Positions 12,772 to 21,900 of a stretch of DNA of 64,000 bases are shown here, one piece after another. The position numbers and the translations under genes were made by a program. A model generated the notes under the pieces. It ran no database searches, was not told where the DNA came from, and saw nothing but the letters and a program-made list of their open reading frames with translations. Source of the DNA: Limimaricola pyoseonensis. Lineage in GTDB: Bacteria; Pseudomonadota; Alphaproteobacteria; Rhodobacterales; Rhodobacteraceae. The stretch spans positions 1 to 64,000 of the forward strand of contig NZ_FNAT01000003.1 in NCBI RefSeq assembly GCF_900102015.1. The letters run 5' to 3'. Numbering within the stretch: position 1 is the stretch's first letter; the number at the start of each line of letters is the position of its first letter.

Positions 12772-13377
12772 ATGGCCTACCACGCCGCACGTCATGCGGG
12801 GGCGCCCGGCGCGCCCCTGCTCATCACCTTCCACGGCACCGGTGGCGACGAGCACCAGTTCCACCGCTTCGGGCAGGAGCTTCTGCCCGGCGCGCATGTC
12901 GTCTCGCCGCGCGGCGACGTCAGCGAGGCCGGCGCGCTGCGCTACTTCCGCCGCAAGGGCGAGGGCGTCTACGACATGGAGGACCTCGCCGAGCGCCGCA
13001 CCGCGATGATCCGCTTCGTCGAAGGCGAAATTTCCCGCAGCGGTGCGGAGCGGGTGATCGGGCTGGGCTATTCCAACGGCGCCAACATCCTCGCCGCCAT
13101 GGCGATGATGCGGCCCGACCTCTTCACCGACCTGGCACTCCTGCACCCGCTGATCCCGTGGCGGCCCGAGCCGCAGCCGGGCCTCTCCGGGCGCCGCGTT
13201 CTCGTCACCGCGGGCGAGCGCGACCCGATCTGCCCGGCGCCGCAGACCACCGAGCTGATCGACTGGTTCGAGATGCAGGGCATGGAGGTGACGACCGCCT
13301 GGCATCCCGGCGGCCACGAGGTCCGGCCGGCCGAGATCGAGGCGCTGCGCGCCTTCCTGGCCGGGGGTCCGGCCTAG
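12772..13377 (+). CDS. phospholipase/carboxylesterase family hydrolase, MhqD-like
   Basis: A 201-residue alpha/beta hydrolase. Visible motifs are the oxyanion segment FHGTGGDEHQF, the nucleophile elbow GLGYSNGAN, an acid in TAGERDPICP and the catalytic His in HPGGHEV. It lies 2 bp behind the MhqO-like dioxygenase and is presumably cotranscribed, acting on the ring-cleavage product or related esters. Its TAG stop overlaps the opposite-strand stop of the pseudouridine synthase in a CTAG tetranucleotide, leaving no room for a terminator. Confidence 0.88.
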   Translation: MAYHAARHAGAPGAPLLITFHGTGGDEHQFHRFGQELLPGAHVVSPRGDVSEAGALRYFRRKGEGVYDMEDLAERRTAMIRFVEGEISRSGAERVIGLGYSNGANILAAMAMMRPDLFTDLALLHPLIPWRPEPQPGLSGRRVLVTAGERDPICPAPQTTELIDWFEMQGMEVTTAWHPGGHEVRPAEIEALRAFLAGGPA

Positions 13378-14033
13378 AACGGCGCCTTGGCGGTAAAGCG
13401 CATGCCCTTGCCGCCATCGGGGTGGCGCAGCTGCAGCGTCTCGGAATGCAGCATCAGGCGCGGGAAGTCCCGCGCCGCGCCCTCGGCGTAGAACGGATCG
13501 CCGAGGATCGGGTGGCCGAGCGCCAGCATGTGCACCCTGAGCTGGTGGCTGCGCCCGGTCTTCGGCATCAGCCGCACCCGGCTCTCGGCATCCGAGGCGC
13601 GCACCACGCGCCAATCCGTCACCGCGGCCCGGCCGTTCTCGTGGTCGACCATCTGGCGCGGCCGGTTCGGCCAGTCGACGATCAGCGGCAGGTCGACCGT
13701 GCCGCGCGCGGGCTCGAGCCGGCCCCAGACCCGCGCCACGTAGGTCTTCTTGGTCTGCCGCTTCTCGAACTGCAGGCCGAGATGGCGCTGGGCGTGCGGC
13801 GAAAGCGCGAAGACCATCACGCCCGAGGTGTCGCGGTCGAGCCGGTGCACCAGCAGCGCGGTCGGGAAGGCCTCCTGCACCCGCGCCATCAGGCAGTCGG
13901 ACAGGTGCTCGCCCTTGCCCGGCACCGACAGAAGGCCCGAGGGCTTGTCGACGACCACGATCTCGTGGTCGGCATGGATCACCGAAAGGGGGTCGGTCGG
14001 CGGGTCGTAGGCGGCGTCAGTCGGCGGGGTCAT
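13374..14033 (-). CDS. RluA-family pseudouridine synthase
   Basis: A 219-residue RNA pseudouridine synthase. The catalytic aspartate is in HRLDRDTSGVMVFA, preceded by the IVVVDKPSGLLSVPGKG strand, with KTGRSHQLRVHMLALGHPI later. No S4 domain is present, so it resembles the short RluA/TruC type acting on rRNA or tRNA; the target is unknown. The start at 14033 overlaps the end of the XRE regulator gene by 17 bp, so the two are cotranscribed. It is convergent with the esterase gene. Confidence 0.9.
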   Translation of the reverse strand: MTPPTDAAYDPPTDPLSVIHADHEIVVVDKPSGLLSVPGKGEHLSDCLMARVQEAFPTALLVHRLDRDTSGVMVFALSPHAQRHLGLQFEKRQTKKTYVARVWGRLEPARGTVDLPLIVDWPNRPRQMVDHENGRAAVTDWRVVRASDAESRVRLMPKTGRSHQLRVHMLALGHPILGDPFYAEGAARDFPRLMLHSETLQLRHPDGGKGMRFTAKAPF

Positions 14034-14592
14034 CCGGCAGCGGTGCCAGCACCCAGATCAGCACGCAAGGGGTGTCGTGCGGGTTGAGCCAGCTTTGGCT
14101 CTCGCCCCGGTTCACGAAACTGTCGCCGGCGGCCACCGAATGCGCCCGCCCGCCGATCCGGATCTCGGCCGCGCCGCTGATCACGTAGCCGATCTCGAGC
14201 CGGTGCCAGTCGGTCGGCCGGTCCGAGACCGAGTTCGGCATCAGCACGCTGCGATACACCTCGATGCCGCCCACCACCGGCGCCAGCAGGTCGTCGGTCG
14301 CCCCGGTGTTGTCGGCATAGAGGATGCGGCGCTGCTCGGGGCGCAGAACGTCCTGCCTCTCGTCCATGGTGGTGCCGTTGCGGAACAGCTGCGCCAGCGG
14401 CATGTCGAGGGCCCGCGCGATGGCCACGAGATCGGCGTAGCCGGGGTGGGAGCGTCCGCGCTCCACCTGGCTGATCCAGCCGGTGGAGCGACCGATGAGT
14501 GCGGCGAGATCCGCGATCCGCATTCCGCGGGCCTGCCTGTGCCGCCGCAGATCGGCCCCCAGGCTCCCGCCATCCGGCGACTGGTCATGCAT
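14017..14592 (-). CDS. XRE-family regulator with C-terminal cupin domain
   Basis: A 191-residue regulator. A Cro/CI helix-turn-helix covers about residues 10-66 (RIADLAALIGRSTGWISQVE), and a cupin_2 sensor domain about residues 115-185 (WHRLEIGYVISGAAEIRIGG). Members of this group often repress amino-acid, polyamine or sulfur-compound genes; the ligand is unknown here. The start MHDQSPDG is at 14592. Its end overlaps the pseudouridine synthase start, which suggests one transcript. Confidence 0.88.
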   Translation of the reverse strand: MHDQSPDGGSLGADLRRHRQARGMRIADLAALIGRSTGWISQVERGRSHPGYADLVAIARALDMPLAQLFRNGTTMDERQDVLRPEQRRILYADNTGATDDLLAPVVGGIEVYRSVLMPNSVSDRPTDWHRLEIGYVISGAAEIRIGGRAHSVAAGDSFVNRGESQSWLNPHDTPCVLIWVLAPLPDDPAD

Positions 14593-14680
14593 ACAAAAAC
14601 CCTGGCCTTAAGTACAGGTCACAACGTCTTCTGGCCAGAATCCCCGGAGATGCGCAATCACCGGACTCGTTTCTCGGCCA

Positions 14681-15148
14681 TCACGGTTGCGATTGTACCT
14701 TGGCAAACACGGTTTGCAGAAGATCTTCCAGGAATGCCGCGTCCGTCGCGTCGAAGGCGTCGGGGCGGTCGCTGTCGATGTCGAGCACGCCGATCACGGC
14801 ACCGCCGGCATCGCGCACCGGCAGCACCAGTTCGGAGCGGGTCGAGGAGGAGCAGGCGATATGGCCGGGAAACGCCTCGACATCCGGCACCAGCTGGGTT
14901 TCGCCGGTCCGTGCCGCGGCCCCGCACACGCCGCGATCGAACGGGATCACGAGGCAGCCATGGCCGCCCTGATAGGGGCCGATCTTCAGCAGGCCGGGCT
15001 CCGTGACGCGGTAGAAGCCGGTCCAGTCGAAGCGGTCATCGGCGTGGTGCAGCTCGCAGGCCATGGTGGCCATCAGCGCCACGGCATCGGTTTCGCCCTC
15101 GGTCAGGGCGACGATTCGCGCGCGCAACTCGTCTCTGGGAAGTGTCAT
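14681..15148 (-). CDS. msrC: GAF-domain free methionine-R-sulfoxide reductase
   Basis: A 155-residue single GAF-domain enzyme of the fRMsr family, which reduces free L-methionine-(R)-sulfoxide using a cysteine relay. The family core is present: GHGCLVIPF, RGVCGAAARTGETQLVPDV and FPGHIACSSSTRSELVLPV, providing the three conserved cysteines. GGAG lies upstream of the ATG at 15148. The gene belongs with other stress-repair genes nearby (HspQ upstream, 84 bp away, same strand). Assignment rests on the conserved Cys pattern, which ordinary GAF sensors lack. Confidence 0.9.
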   Translation of the reverse strand: MTLPRDELRARIVALTEGETDAVALMATMACELHHADDRFDWTGFYRVTEPGLLKIGPYQGGHGCLVIPFDRGVCGAAARTGETQLVPDVEAFPGHIACSSSTRSELVLPVRDAGGAVIGVLDIDSDRPDAFDATDAAFLEDLLQTVFAKVQSQP

Positions 15149-15232
15149 GGGGTCTCCGGAGCGGATGGATTCGCCCCGTTCTCGCGCCGTCCGAGCCCGA
15201 CCGCAAGCCGGGACCGGGGGCCGCCCACGGGC

Positions 15233-15559
15233 TCAGTTCAGCTGGACCTGCAGCGGGTAGTGGCCGTCCTCGAACGGGCCGAAGAGGTCGTCGAGATCGG
15301 GGTGGTCGACCGGCTCGCCGGAATGGTCGGCCACGAGATTCTGTTCGGAAACATAGGCCACGTAGTAGCTCTGCTCGTTCTCGGCGAGCAGGTGGTAATA
15401 GGGCTGCTGCTTGTGCGGCCGGCTGTCCTCGGGGATCGCCTGATACCATTCCTCGGTGTTCGAGAAGGTCGCATCGACATCGAACACCACGCCGCGGAAC
15501 GGATGATTGCGGTGGCGCACCACCTGACCGAGGGCATATTTCGCGCGCGTCTTCAGCAT
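15233..15559 (-). CDS. hspQ: heat shock protein HspQ
   Basis: A 108-residue HspQ, a small heat-shock protein that binds hemimethylated DNA in vitro and in enterobacteria acts as a Lon protease specificity enhancer. Signatures are KYALGQVVRHRNHPFRGVVF and QPYYHLLAENEQSYYVAYVSEQNL, with the C-terminal DLFGPFEDGHYPLQ. It is divergent from the AEC transporter gene and upstream of msrC on the same strand. Confidence 0.93.
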   Translation of the reverse strand: MLKTRAKYALGQVVRHRNHPFRGVVFDVDATFSNTEEWYQAIPEDSRPHKQQPYYHLLAENEQSYYVAYVSEQNLVADHSGEPVDHPDLDDLFGPFEDGHYPLQVQLN

Positions 15560-15642
15560 GGCAGACCATCCTTTCCACCAGTATTACCCGCAACGCCCCC
15601 TACAGGTCCATGCGGGGGGGTCAAGATGGGGAGAAACAGTCC

Positions 15643-16527
15643 GTGAACCTTGCCCTGACAGTGCTGGAGATCACCGCGCCCGTCTTCCTGCTCGGCCTGA
15701 TCGGCTATGTCTGGGTGCGGCTGGGCTTCGCCTACGACATCCCCTTCGTCACCCGCCTGACCATGACGGTCTCGATCCCCTGCCTGATCTTCGTGGCCCT
15801 CATGCAGACCGAGATCGAGCCCGCCGCGCTGGCCGGCCTCTCGATGGCCGCCTTCGCGAGCTACGCCGCGCTGTCGCTGCTGTTCCTCGCGGTGCTGGCG
15901 CTCGGACGGCTGGACCTGCCGACCTATCTGGCACCGCTCATCTTCGGCAACACCGGCAATCTCGGCCTGCCTCTGGCGCTCTTCGCCTTCGGCGAGGAGG
16001 GGTTCGGCTACGCGGTGGTGGTCTTCGCGGTGATGGCGATCGGCTCCTTCACCTTCGGGATCTGGCTGGTCGCCGGGCGCGGCTCGCTCGGCCGGGTGCT
16101 GCGCGAGCCCTTGGTCTGGGGCACGCTCGGCGGCGCGCTGTTCCTGTGGCAGGGCTGGCAGACGCCGCGATTCGTCACCAACACGCTCGATCTCGTGGGG
16201 CAGATGGCGATCCCCTTGATGCTGGTGACGCTGGGCGTGGCGGTGGCGCGGCTGCGGCCGGGGATGCTGGCCCGGGCGAGCCTGCTGTCGGCGATCAAGG
16301 TGCTGGCCTGCGCGCTGATCGCGGCGGCGGCGGGGGCGGCCTTCGGCCTCGGCCCCGTGGCCTTCGCGGTGCTGGTGCTGCAGATCTCCACGCCGGTGGC
16401 CGTCACCTCCTACCTGCTGGCCGAGAAATACGGCGCCGACGCGCAGGCGGTGGCCGGGCTCGTGGTGGCCTCGACCCTGATGTCGGTGGTCGCTTTGCCG
16501 CTCATCCTGGCAATCGTGATCGCCTGA
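15643..16527 (+). CDS. AEC-family (auxin efflux carrier-like) transporter
   Basis: A 294-residue inner-membrane permease with about ten hydrophobic helices over its full length. Typical AEC features are ITAPVFLLGLIGYVWVRLGF at the start, LIFGNTGNLGLPLALFAFG in the middle and STPVAVTSYLLAEKYGADA near the end. The substrate is unknown; bacterial members export organic acids or other anions. No ATG fits the frame, so I use GTG at 15643 with GGGGAG about 8 nt upstream. Confidence 0.88.
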   Translation: MNLALTVLEITAPVFLLGLIGYVWVRLGFAYDIPFVTRLTMTVSIPCLIFVALMQTEIEPAALAGLSMAAFASYAALSLLFLAVLALGRLDLPTYLAPLIFGNTGNLGLPLALFAFGEEGFGYAVVVFAVMAIGSFTFGIWLVAGRGSLGRVLREPLVWGTLGGALFLWQGWQTPRFVTNTLDLVGQMAIPLMLVTLGVAVARLRPGMLARASLLSAIKVLACALIAAAAGAAFGLGPVAFAVLVLQISTPVAVTSYLLAEKYGADAQAVAGLVVASTLMSVVALPLILAIVIA

Positions 16528-16623
16528 GCCCCCGCCCCCTGTTCCCAGCCCGCGCGGCTTCGGCTAGGCTCGCCTCAAACGCGGGTGGCAAACCCGCGAA
16601 AAAACCAGAAACGCGAGGGGCAG

Positions 16624-17208
16624 ATGAGCAGACTCTTTCGCACCATGATTCTGCTGGCGTTGCTGGCGAGCTGCGGGCCGCGCGACTTCGCCGCCCCGCG
16701 CGAGCTGGACGACGCCTGCAGCATCGTGCGCCAGCATCCCGACTACCTGCGGGCCTTCAAGAAGACCGAGCGCAAATGGGGCGTGCCGGTCCCGGTCCAG
16801 ATGGCGATCATCTACCAGGAGAGCAAGTTCGTCGGCAACGCGCGCACGCCGTTCCAGTGGAAGCTCGGCGTGATACCGGTGGGGCGGCAATCCTCGGCCT
16901 ATGGCTACAGCCAGGCGCTCGACGGCACCTGGGAGGAGTATCTCGAGCAGGAAGGCGGCTGGCGGCACAAGCGCGACAACATCCACCACGCCACCAACTT
17001 CATGGGCTGGTACATGACCGGCACCCAGCGCGAGCTGGGCATCCCGCTCTACGACACGCGCAACCAGTACCTCGCCTATCACGACGGGCGCGCGGGCTTC
17101 CGGCGCGGCACCTGGAAGTCCAAGGGCTGGCTGATCGACGTCTCCGACAAGCTGGCGCGGCGCACGCTGCTCTACGACAGCCAGCTGCGCGCCTGCGGCA
17201 AGCGCTGA
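16624..17208 (+). CDS. SLT-type lytic transglycosylase-like lipoprotein
   Basis: A 194-residue predicted outer-membrane lipoprotein. A short signal peptide ends in the lipobox LLASC. The rest resembles an SLT/lysozyme-like domain: MAIIYQESKFVGNA carries the likely catalytic Glu, and AYGYSQALDGTWEEYLEQ and NFMGWYMTG follow the usual GLMQI and substrate-groove segments. The function would be peptidoglycan cleavage at the cell envelope. GAGGGG precedes the ATG. Confidence 0.85.
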   Translation: MSRLFRTMILLALLASCGPRDFAAPRELDDACSIVRQHPDYLRAFKKTERKWGVPVPVQMAIIYQESKFVGNARTPFQWKLGVIPVGRQSSAYGYSQALDGTWEEYLEQEGGWRHKRDNIHHATNFMGWYMTGTQRELGIPLYDTRNQYLAYHDGRAGFRRGTWKSKGWLIDVSDKLARRTLLYDSQLRACGKR

Positions 17209-17211
17209 GCC

Positions 17212-17415
17212 TCACCGCTCGGGCGGCCTGCGCGGTCGCTCGCGACCGCGCAGCAACCCCGTCCAGTAGAGGCAGCGGGCGGCCGTGACGCCCCAGCCCG
17301 CCGGCAGCCCGGAGATGCGCGGCACCGGACCCCGGACCGGCGGGTCCGGCCCGGCATCCTCGGGTGGCGACATCCGCCACGGCGGCCGCGGCGGCTCGGT
17401 GAGATCCCGGGCCAT
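17212..17415 (-). CDS. small Pro/Arg-rich hypothetical protein
   Basis: A 67-residue open frame, MARDLTEPPRPPWRMSPPED at the N-terminus, rich in proline and arginine (C-terminal RGRERPRRPPER). It has no membrane segment or recognisable domain. It fits neatly between the SLT lipoprotein gene, convergent with a 3-bp gap, and the terminator hairpin of lolA. A GAGATG lies upstream of the ATG. Coding status is uncertain because GC-rich DNA readily yields such frames. Confidence 0.45.
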   Translation of the reverse strand: MARDLTEPPRPPWRMSPPEDAGPDPPVRGPVPRISGLPAGWGVTAARCLYWTGLLRGRERPRRPPER

Positions 17416-17429
17416 GACACATCTCGTAG

Positions 17430-17458
17430 AAAGGGCCGCCCGGCTGGGGCGGCCCTTT
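17430..17458 (-). terminator. hairpin terminator downstream of lolA
   Basis: An 11-bp stem (AAAGGGCCGCC at 17430-17440 with GGCGGCCCTTT at 17448-17458) with a 7-nt loop lies 63 bp beyond the lolA stop, with T residues on the minus-strand exit. Confidence 0.7.
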
Positions 17459-17520
17459 CAGCATGCGGCCGGAAGGCGGATGTGGAAACTCGCCCTTGGG
17501 ATGTAGGCCGTTGGGTCAGC

Positions 17521-18126
17521 TCACCAGTCGCTCATCTCGGCCTGGATGTTGAACTGCCGGTCGGAGATCCCGACCCCGGAACGCAGGTCGTTCAGCACCA
17601 CGGTGGTCTTCTGCCCGGCATCGTCGGTCACCACCCATTGCCGCAGCTCGACCGGGTCGGCGGTGAAGACCATCTGGATCGAGCCCATCTCGGCCCGGGC
17701 CGGGTCCTGCGCGGTCACCGTGGTGGTGGTGCCGTCGGAGGTGTGGCCGGTCACCATCCCGGCGCGGCCGAGATCGACGTTGCGCTCGAGGATGATGCTG
17801 AGCGGGGTCTGGTTGAGCGGGTAGCGCTCGGGTCCGGTGTTGGAGCGGGCGTCGAACACCGCCACCTGCCCGCCGCCGGCGATCATCATCGAGCGGTCGC
17901 CGGCATATTCGAAGCGGATTCGGCCGGGGCGCTTGATGTACATCTGCCCGGTCTGGATCGAGCCGTCGCCGTTGATCTGGGTGAAGCCCGCGGTCCCGGT
18001 CTGCAGCTGGTTGAGGTAGCTGGAGATCTCGCCCAGCGAAAGCTGCCGCGCCAGCGCCGGCTGCGCCGCCAGCGCGAGACCGGCGGCGGCGAGGGAGGCG
18101 AGGAAGCTGCGTCGGATCATGGTCAT
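17521..18126 (-). CDS. lolA: outer-membrane lipoprotein carrier protein LolA
   Basis: LolA is the periplasmic chaperone that carries lipoproteins from the LolCDE transporter to the outer membrane. The 201-residue product has a signal peptide (MTMIRRSFLASLAAAGLALA, cleavage near ALA-RQ) and the LolA fold, with IKRPGRIRFEYAGDR, GGGQVAVFDARSNTGPERY and the final DRQFNIQAEMSDW. Starts at 18126 and 18120 are both possible. It lies downstream of ftsK but is separated from it by terminator hairpins, and a TATATC-like element at about 18175 suggests its own promoter. Confidence 0.92.
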   Translation of the reverse strand: MTMIRRSFLASLAAAGLALAAQPALARQLSLGEISSYLNQLQTGTAGFTQINGDGSIQTGQMYIKRPGRIRFEYAGDRSMMIAGGGQVAVFDARSNTGPERYPLNQTPLSIILERNVDLGRAGMVTGHTSDGTTTTVTAQDPARAEMGSIQMVFTADPVELRQWVVTDDAGQKTTVVLNDLRSGVGISDRQFNIQAEMSDW

Positions 18127-18250
18127 TCTCGCTTGGTCCTTAGTGTTGCGGCCCCGGAACGGGCCCTCGGTACTCGATATAGGACCGGCATGGCCGATTG
18201 TCCGCCGCTAGGCGATATCGCGCCCGCCGCAAGCCGATGACCGGGCCATG

Positions 18251-18282
18251 AAAAGCCCCCTGCCCGGCGGGGCAGGGGGCTT
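18251..18282 (-). terminator. Rho-independent terminator after ftsK
   Basis: A 12-bp stem (AAGCCCCCTGCC at 18253-18264 with GGCAGGGGGCTT at 18271-18282), 6-nt loop, and TTTT on the minus-strand exit. A second hairpin (GAGGGGG at 18301-18307 with CCCCCTC at 18311-18317) lies between it and the ftsK stop. Confidence 0.8.
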
Positions 18283-18326
18283 AAGCCCTTGAAATCACGC
18301 GAGGGGGAAGCCCCCTCACGGCGACG

Positions 18327-21300
18327 TCAATGCGGTTCGGGCACCAGCACCTCGCGCTTGCCCACGTGGTTGGCGGCCGAGACCACGCCCTGGTCCTCCA
18401 TCTGTTCGACCAGCCGTGCCGCCTTGTTGTAGCCGATCGCCAGCTTGCGCTGGATGTAGGAGGTCGAGCATTTGCGGTCCTTGGCGACGATCTGCACCGC
18501 CTGGTCGTAGAGCGCGTCCTCGCCGTCCGAGCCGGAGGTCGATGAGCCGCCGCCCGACAGGCCGAGCACCGCGTCGATGTCGCTGCTCTTCTCCTCGTCG
18601 GGTCCCTCGATCACGCCGCCGACATAGTCCGGCGGGCCGAAGCCCTTGAGGTAGGTGACGATCTCCTCGACCTCCTCGTCCGAGCAGAACGGGCCATGCA
18701 GGCGGGTGATGCGCGAGCCGCCCGCCATGTAGAGCATGTCGCCCATGCCAAGGAGCTGTTCGGCCCCCTGCTCGCCCAGGATGGTGCGGCTGTCGATCTT
18801 CGAGGTGACCGAGAAGGAGATCCGGGTCGGGAAGTTGGCCTTGATGGTACCGGTGATGACGTCGACCGAGGGGCGCTGCGTGGCCATGATCAGGTGGATT
18901 CCGCTCGCCCGCGCCATCTGCGCCAGCCGCTGGATGCAGGCCTCGATCTCCTTGCCCGCCACCATCATCAGGTCGGCCATCTCGTCGACGATGACGACGA
19001 TGTAGGGCAGAAGCTCGGGCTGGAACTCCTCGGTCTCGAAGATCGGGTCGCCGGTCTCGTCGTCGAAGCCGGTCTGCACGGTGCGCGAGAACATCTCGCC
19101 CTTCGACAGCGCCTCCTTCACCCGGCCGTTGTAGCCGTCGATGTTGCGCACGCCCATCTTCGACATCTTGCGATAGCGCTCCTCCATCTCGCCCACGACC
19201 CATTTCAGGGCGACGACCGCCTTCTTGGGGTCGGTCACGACGGGCGAGAGCAGGTGCGGGATGCCGTCATAGACGCTGAGTTCCAGCATCTTCGGGTCGA
19301 TCATGATCAGCCGGCATTCCTCGGGCGTCAGCTTGTAGAGCAGCGACAGGATCATGGTGTTGATCGCCACCGACTTGCCCGAGCCGGTGGTGCCGGCGAT
19401 CAGCAGGTGGGGCATCTTGGCGAGGTTGGCGATCACCGGCTCGCCGCCGATATCCTTGCCGAGCGCCAAGGGCAGCTTCATCTGCTGGTCCGAGTAGTCG
19501 CGCGCCGAGAGGATCTCGCGCAGCACCACCATCTCGCGGTTGGAATTGGGCAGCTCGATGCCGATCACCGAGCGGCCCGGCACGGTCGAGACCCGCGCCG
19601 AGAGCGCCGTCATTGAGCGCGCGATGTCGTCGGCGAGGCCGATCACCCGGCTGGCCTTGAGGCCCGGCGCGGGCTCGAGTTCGTACATCGTCACCACCGG
19701 GCCGGGGCGGACGCTGACGATCTCGCCCTTCACGCCGTAATCCTCGAGCACGCCCTCGAGCCGGCGGGCGTTCTCCTCGAGCTGCGCGTCGGGCAGGTGA
19801 TGGCGCTGGATCGAACCCGGATCGGCCAGAAGGTCGATCGGCGGGTACTCGTAGTCCGGCCAGCTCTGCGCCGGTACCTCGGGCGCGGCGCGCGGCGCCT
19901 CGGCGGGCTGCGGCGCGGCACGGTTCACCGCCGCCGGGGCGTCCGGGGCCTCCGTGGCGCGCGGCTGCGGCGCCTGCGGGGCCGGCTGGGGGGCGGGCTG
20001 GGCGGCCGGGGCGGGCTGCGGCCGCGATGCCTCGGGCGCGGGCACGCGCGGCGCGGGTGCGGCGGGCTCGGCCCGCTGCGCCACCAGCGGCGCGGCGGCG
20101 CGCGGCGCGACGGGCGCCGCCGGGGCGGGCTGCGGCGCGGGCTCGGCTTCGGGCTCCGGCTCGGCCCATTCGGCATCGAGATCGGCGGCCGCGTCCCAGT
20201 CCGACTGCGGCTCGCCCCAGTTTTCCTCGGCGGCCGCGAAGGCCGCGTCGGGGGCGTAGTGCTCCTCGGCCTGCGGCTCCTCGATCAGCGTCTCCTCGGG
20301 GGCCGGGGGCGTGCCGAACAGGTCGTGCCCCGGCGCCGCGTCGCGGCTCAGGGGCGGCTCGGCGCGCGGCGGCTCGGCGGCGGCGCGCGGTGCGCCGACC
20401 AGCGCCTGGCCGGCCGCGGCCAGCCCCGCGCCCGCGGCGGCGAGACCGGCCCCCGCGACGGTGCGCGGCGTCTTGGAGATCATCAGCGGCTTGGGGCCGC
20501 GGCCCTGCGTCAGCGAGGGCTCGATCCGGCCGTTCTGGAACGGCGGCATCGCCGCGCCCGACCCGGTGCGCGCGCGGATCGCGTCCGAGATGCGCGAGCG
20601 GATCCGGTCGTCATCGGGCCGCTCGGCGCGGGCGGCGGCGGCGGTGAGCGGCGGCTCGGGCAGCTCGGCCTGCGGCAGGCCGCGCGGCTCGGCGCGCGTC
20701 TCGGTGCGCCGCAGCACCCGCGACAGCAGCCCGCCCGCGGGCTCCTCGGCCCGGTCCGGGCGCGGCGGCGCGGCCAGGGTGCTCGGCGGTGCCGGCGGCA
20801 GGCGGCGGGCGGGGGCCTCGACGGCCTCCTCCGGCTCGTACGGCTCCTCGGCCCAGTCGAGATCCTCCTCGATCGGCTCGGGCGCGGGCGGCATGGCGGC
20901 GCGCCGCACCAGGCCCTGGCCCGGCGGCGGCGGTGGCGGCATCCGCGGCGCGGCGGGGGCGGGCTCGGCCTCCCAGCCATCGTCGATCAGCGCATCGTCC
21001 TCGGCCTCGGCCTTCGGGGCGGGGGCCATCGCGGCGCTGGCCGCGGCGAGGCGGCGGGCGGCGGAGGCGCGCACCGCGGCGGCCACGCGCTGGGCCTGGC
21101 TCGGCTCGGGCACGGCGCGCATCGCGGCCTCTTCCTCGTCCTGCCAGGCGCGGTCGCGCCGCATCTGGTCGCGCCGGGCCTCGATCCCGTCGCCGATCCG
21201 GGCGCGCAGCACGTCGGCGGCGCGCATCGACACCGAGGCGCCCCGGCCCATCAGCCGCAGGCCGAGCGCATAGGCGAAGACCAGCCCCAGAAGCAGCAGG

Positions 21301-21884
21301 CGGCCAAGCCCGCGGGTTTCGTCGCGGGTGAAGCCGGTCACGAAGGCCCCGGCCGCCAGCACGCCCAGGCCCAGCAGCATCGCCAGCAGGTTCACCGCGA
21401 AGCCCGCACCGAAGGGCAGCATGGTCAGCAGCACGCCCAGCACCGTGTCGCCGAACAGACCGCCCAGCCCGAAGCTGTGGCTCCAGCCGTCCGGCGGGGT
21501 AAGCGTGGCGCAAAACACCGCCGCGAGCGCGACCACCATCGGCGCGAACATCAGCCGCGAGACCGCCTTCTCGTCACCGCGGTGCAGCGCCAGGCGCGCG
21601 CCCCAGACCAGGAAGACCAGCGGCAGCATCCACGCGCCGCGGCCGACGATCATCACGATCGGCTGCGCCACCGAGGCGCCGAAGCGGCCGAGCCAGTTCT
21701 GCACCGGCGCGTCGGAGGCCAGCATCCAGTTCGGATCGTCGGGGTGGTAGGAGCCGATCAGCATCGCCACCATCAGTCCGACCGCGATCAGCGCCAGGCC
21801 GAGCAGCTCCTTGCCGCGCTTTTCCAGCGCCGCCTGCATGTTGCTGTCGAGCAAAGGCTCGCGCCCCCTCGTCTGATACGCCAT
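18327..21884 (-). CDS. ftsK: DNA translocase FtsK
   Basis: FtsK anchors at the septum and pumps chromosomal DNA during division. The 1185-residue product has four N-terminal membrane helices (to about residue 225), a very long Ala/Pro/Glu linker (about 225-680), the RecA-like motor with Walker A GTTGSGKS near residue 830, and a C-terminal winged-helix gamma domain ([21 protein letters not shown]) that reads oriented DNA motifs. The ATG at 21884 ([10 protein letters not shown]) has GAGGGG upstream; longer in-frame starts lack this. The stop of the aminotransferase gene is 16 bp upstream, so they form an operon. Confidence 0.95.
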   Translation of the reverse strand: MAYQTRGREPLLDSNMQAALEKRGKELLGLALIAVGLMVAMLIGSYHPDDPNWMLASDAPVQNWLGRFGASVAQPIVMIVGRGAWMLPLVFLVWGARLALHRGDEKAVSRLMFAPMVVALAAVFCATLTPPDGWSHSFGLGGLFGDTVLGVLLTMLPFGAGFAVNLLAMLLGLGVLAAGAFVTGFTRDETRGLGRLLLLGLVFAYALGLRLMGRGASVSMRAADVLRARIGDGIEARRDQMRRDRAWQDEEEAAMRAVPEPSQAQRVAAAVRASAARRLAAASAAMAPAPKAEAEDDALIDDGWEAEPAPAAPRMPPPPPPGQGLVRRAAMPPAPEPIEEDLDWAEEPYEPEEAVEAPARRLPPAPPSTLAAPPRPDRAEEPAGGLLSRVLRRTETRAEPRGLPQAELPEPPLTAAAARAERPDDDRIRSRISDAIRARTGSGAAMPPFQNGRIEPSLTQGRGPKPLMISKTPRTVAGAGLAAAGAGLAAAGQALVGAPRAAAEPPRAEPPLSRDAAPGHDLFGTPPAPEETLIEEPQAEEHYAPDAAFAAAEENWGEPQSDWDAAADLDAEWAEPEPEAEPAPQPAPAAPVAPRAAAPLVAQRAEPAAPAPRVPAPEASRPQPAPAAQPAPQPAPQAPQPRATEAPDAPAAVNRAAPQPAEAPRAAPEVPAQSWPDYEYPPIDLLADPGSIQRHHLPDAQLEENARRLEGVLEDYGVKGEIVSVRPGPVVTMYELEPAPGLKASRVIGLADDIARSMTALSARVSTVPGRSVIGIELPNSNREMVVLREILSARDYSDQQMKLPLALGKDIGGEPVIANLAKMPHLLIAGTTGSGKSVAINTMILSLLYKLTPEECRLIMIDPKMLELSVYDGIPHLLSPVVTDPKKAVVALKWVVGEMEERYRKMSKMGVRNIDGYNGRVKEALSKGEMFSRTVQTGFDDETGDPIFETEEFQPELLPYIVVIVDEMADLMMVAGKEIEACIQRLAQMARASGIHLIMATQRPSVDVITGTIKANFPTRISFSVTSKIDSRTILGEQGAEQLLGMGDMLYMAGGSRITRLHGPFCSDEEVEEIVTYLKGFGPPDYVGGVIEGPDEEKSSDIDAVLGLSGGGSSTSGSDGEDALYDQAVQIVAKDRKCSTSYIQRKLAIGYNKAARLVEQMEDQGVVSAANHVGKREVLVPEPH

Positions 21885-21900
21885 CGTCCCCTCGTCCTTC

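Noticed and set aside
19900-20200. Tandem DNA repeats in ftsK
   Set aside because: The repeated GGC/CGC pattern is the Ala/Pro-rich linker coding sequence and is not a regular DNA repeat.
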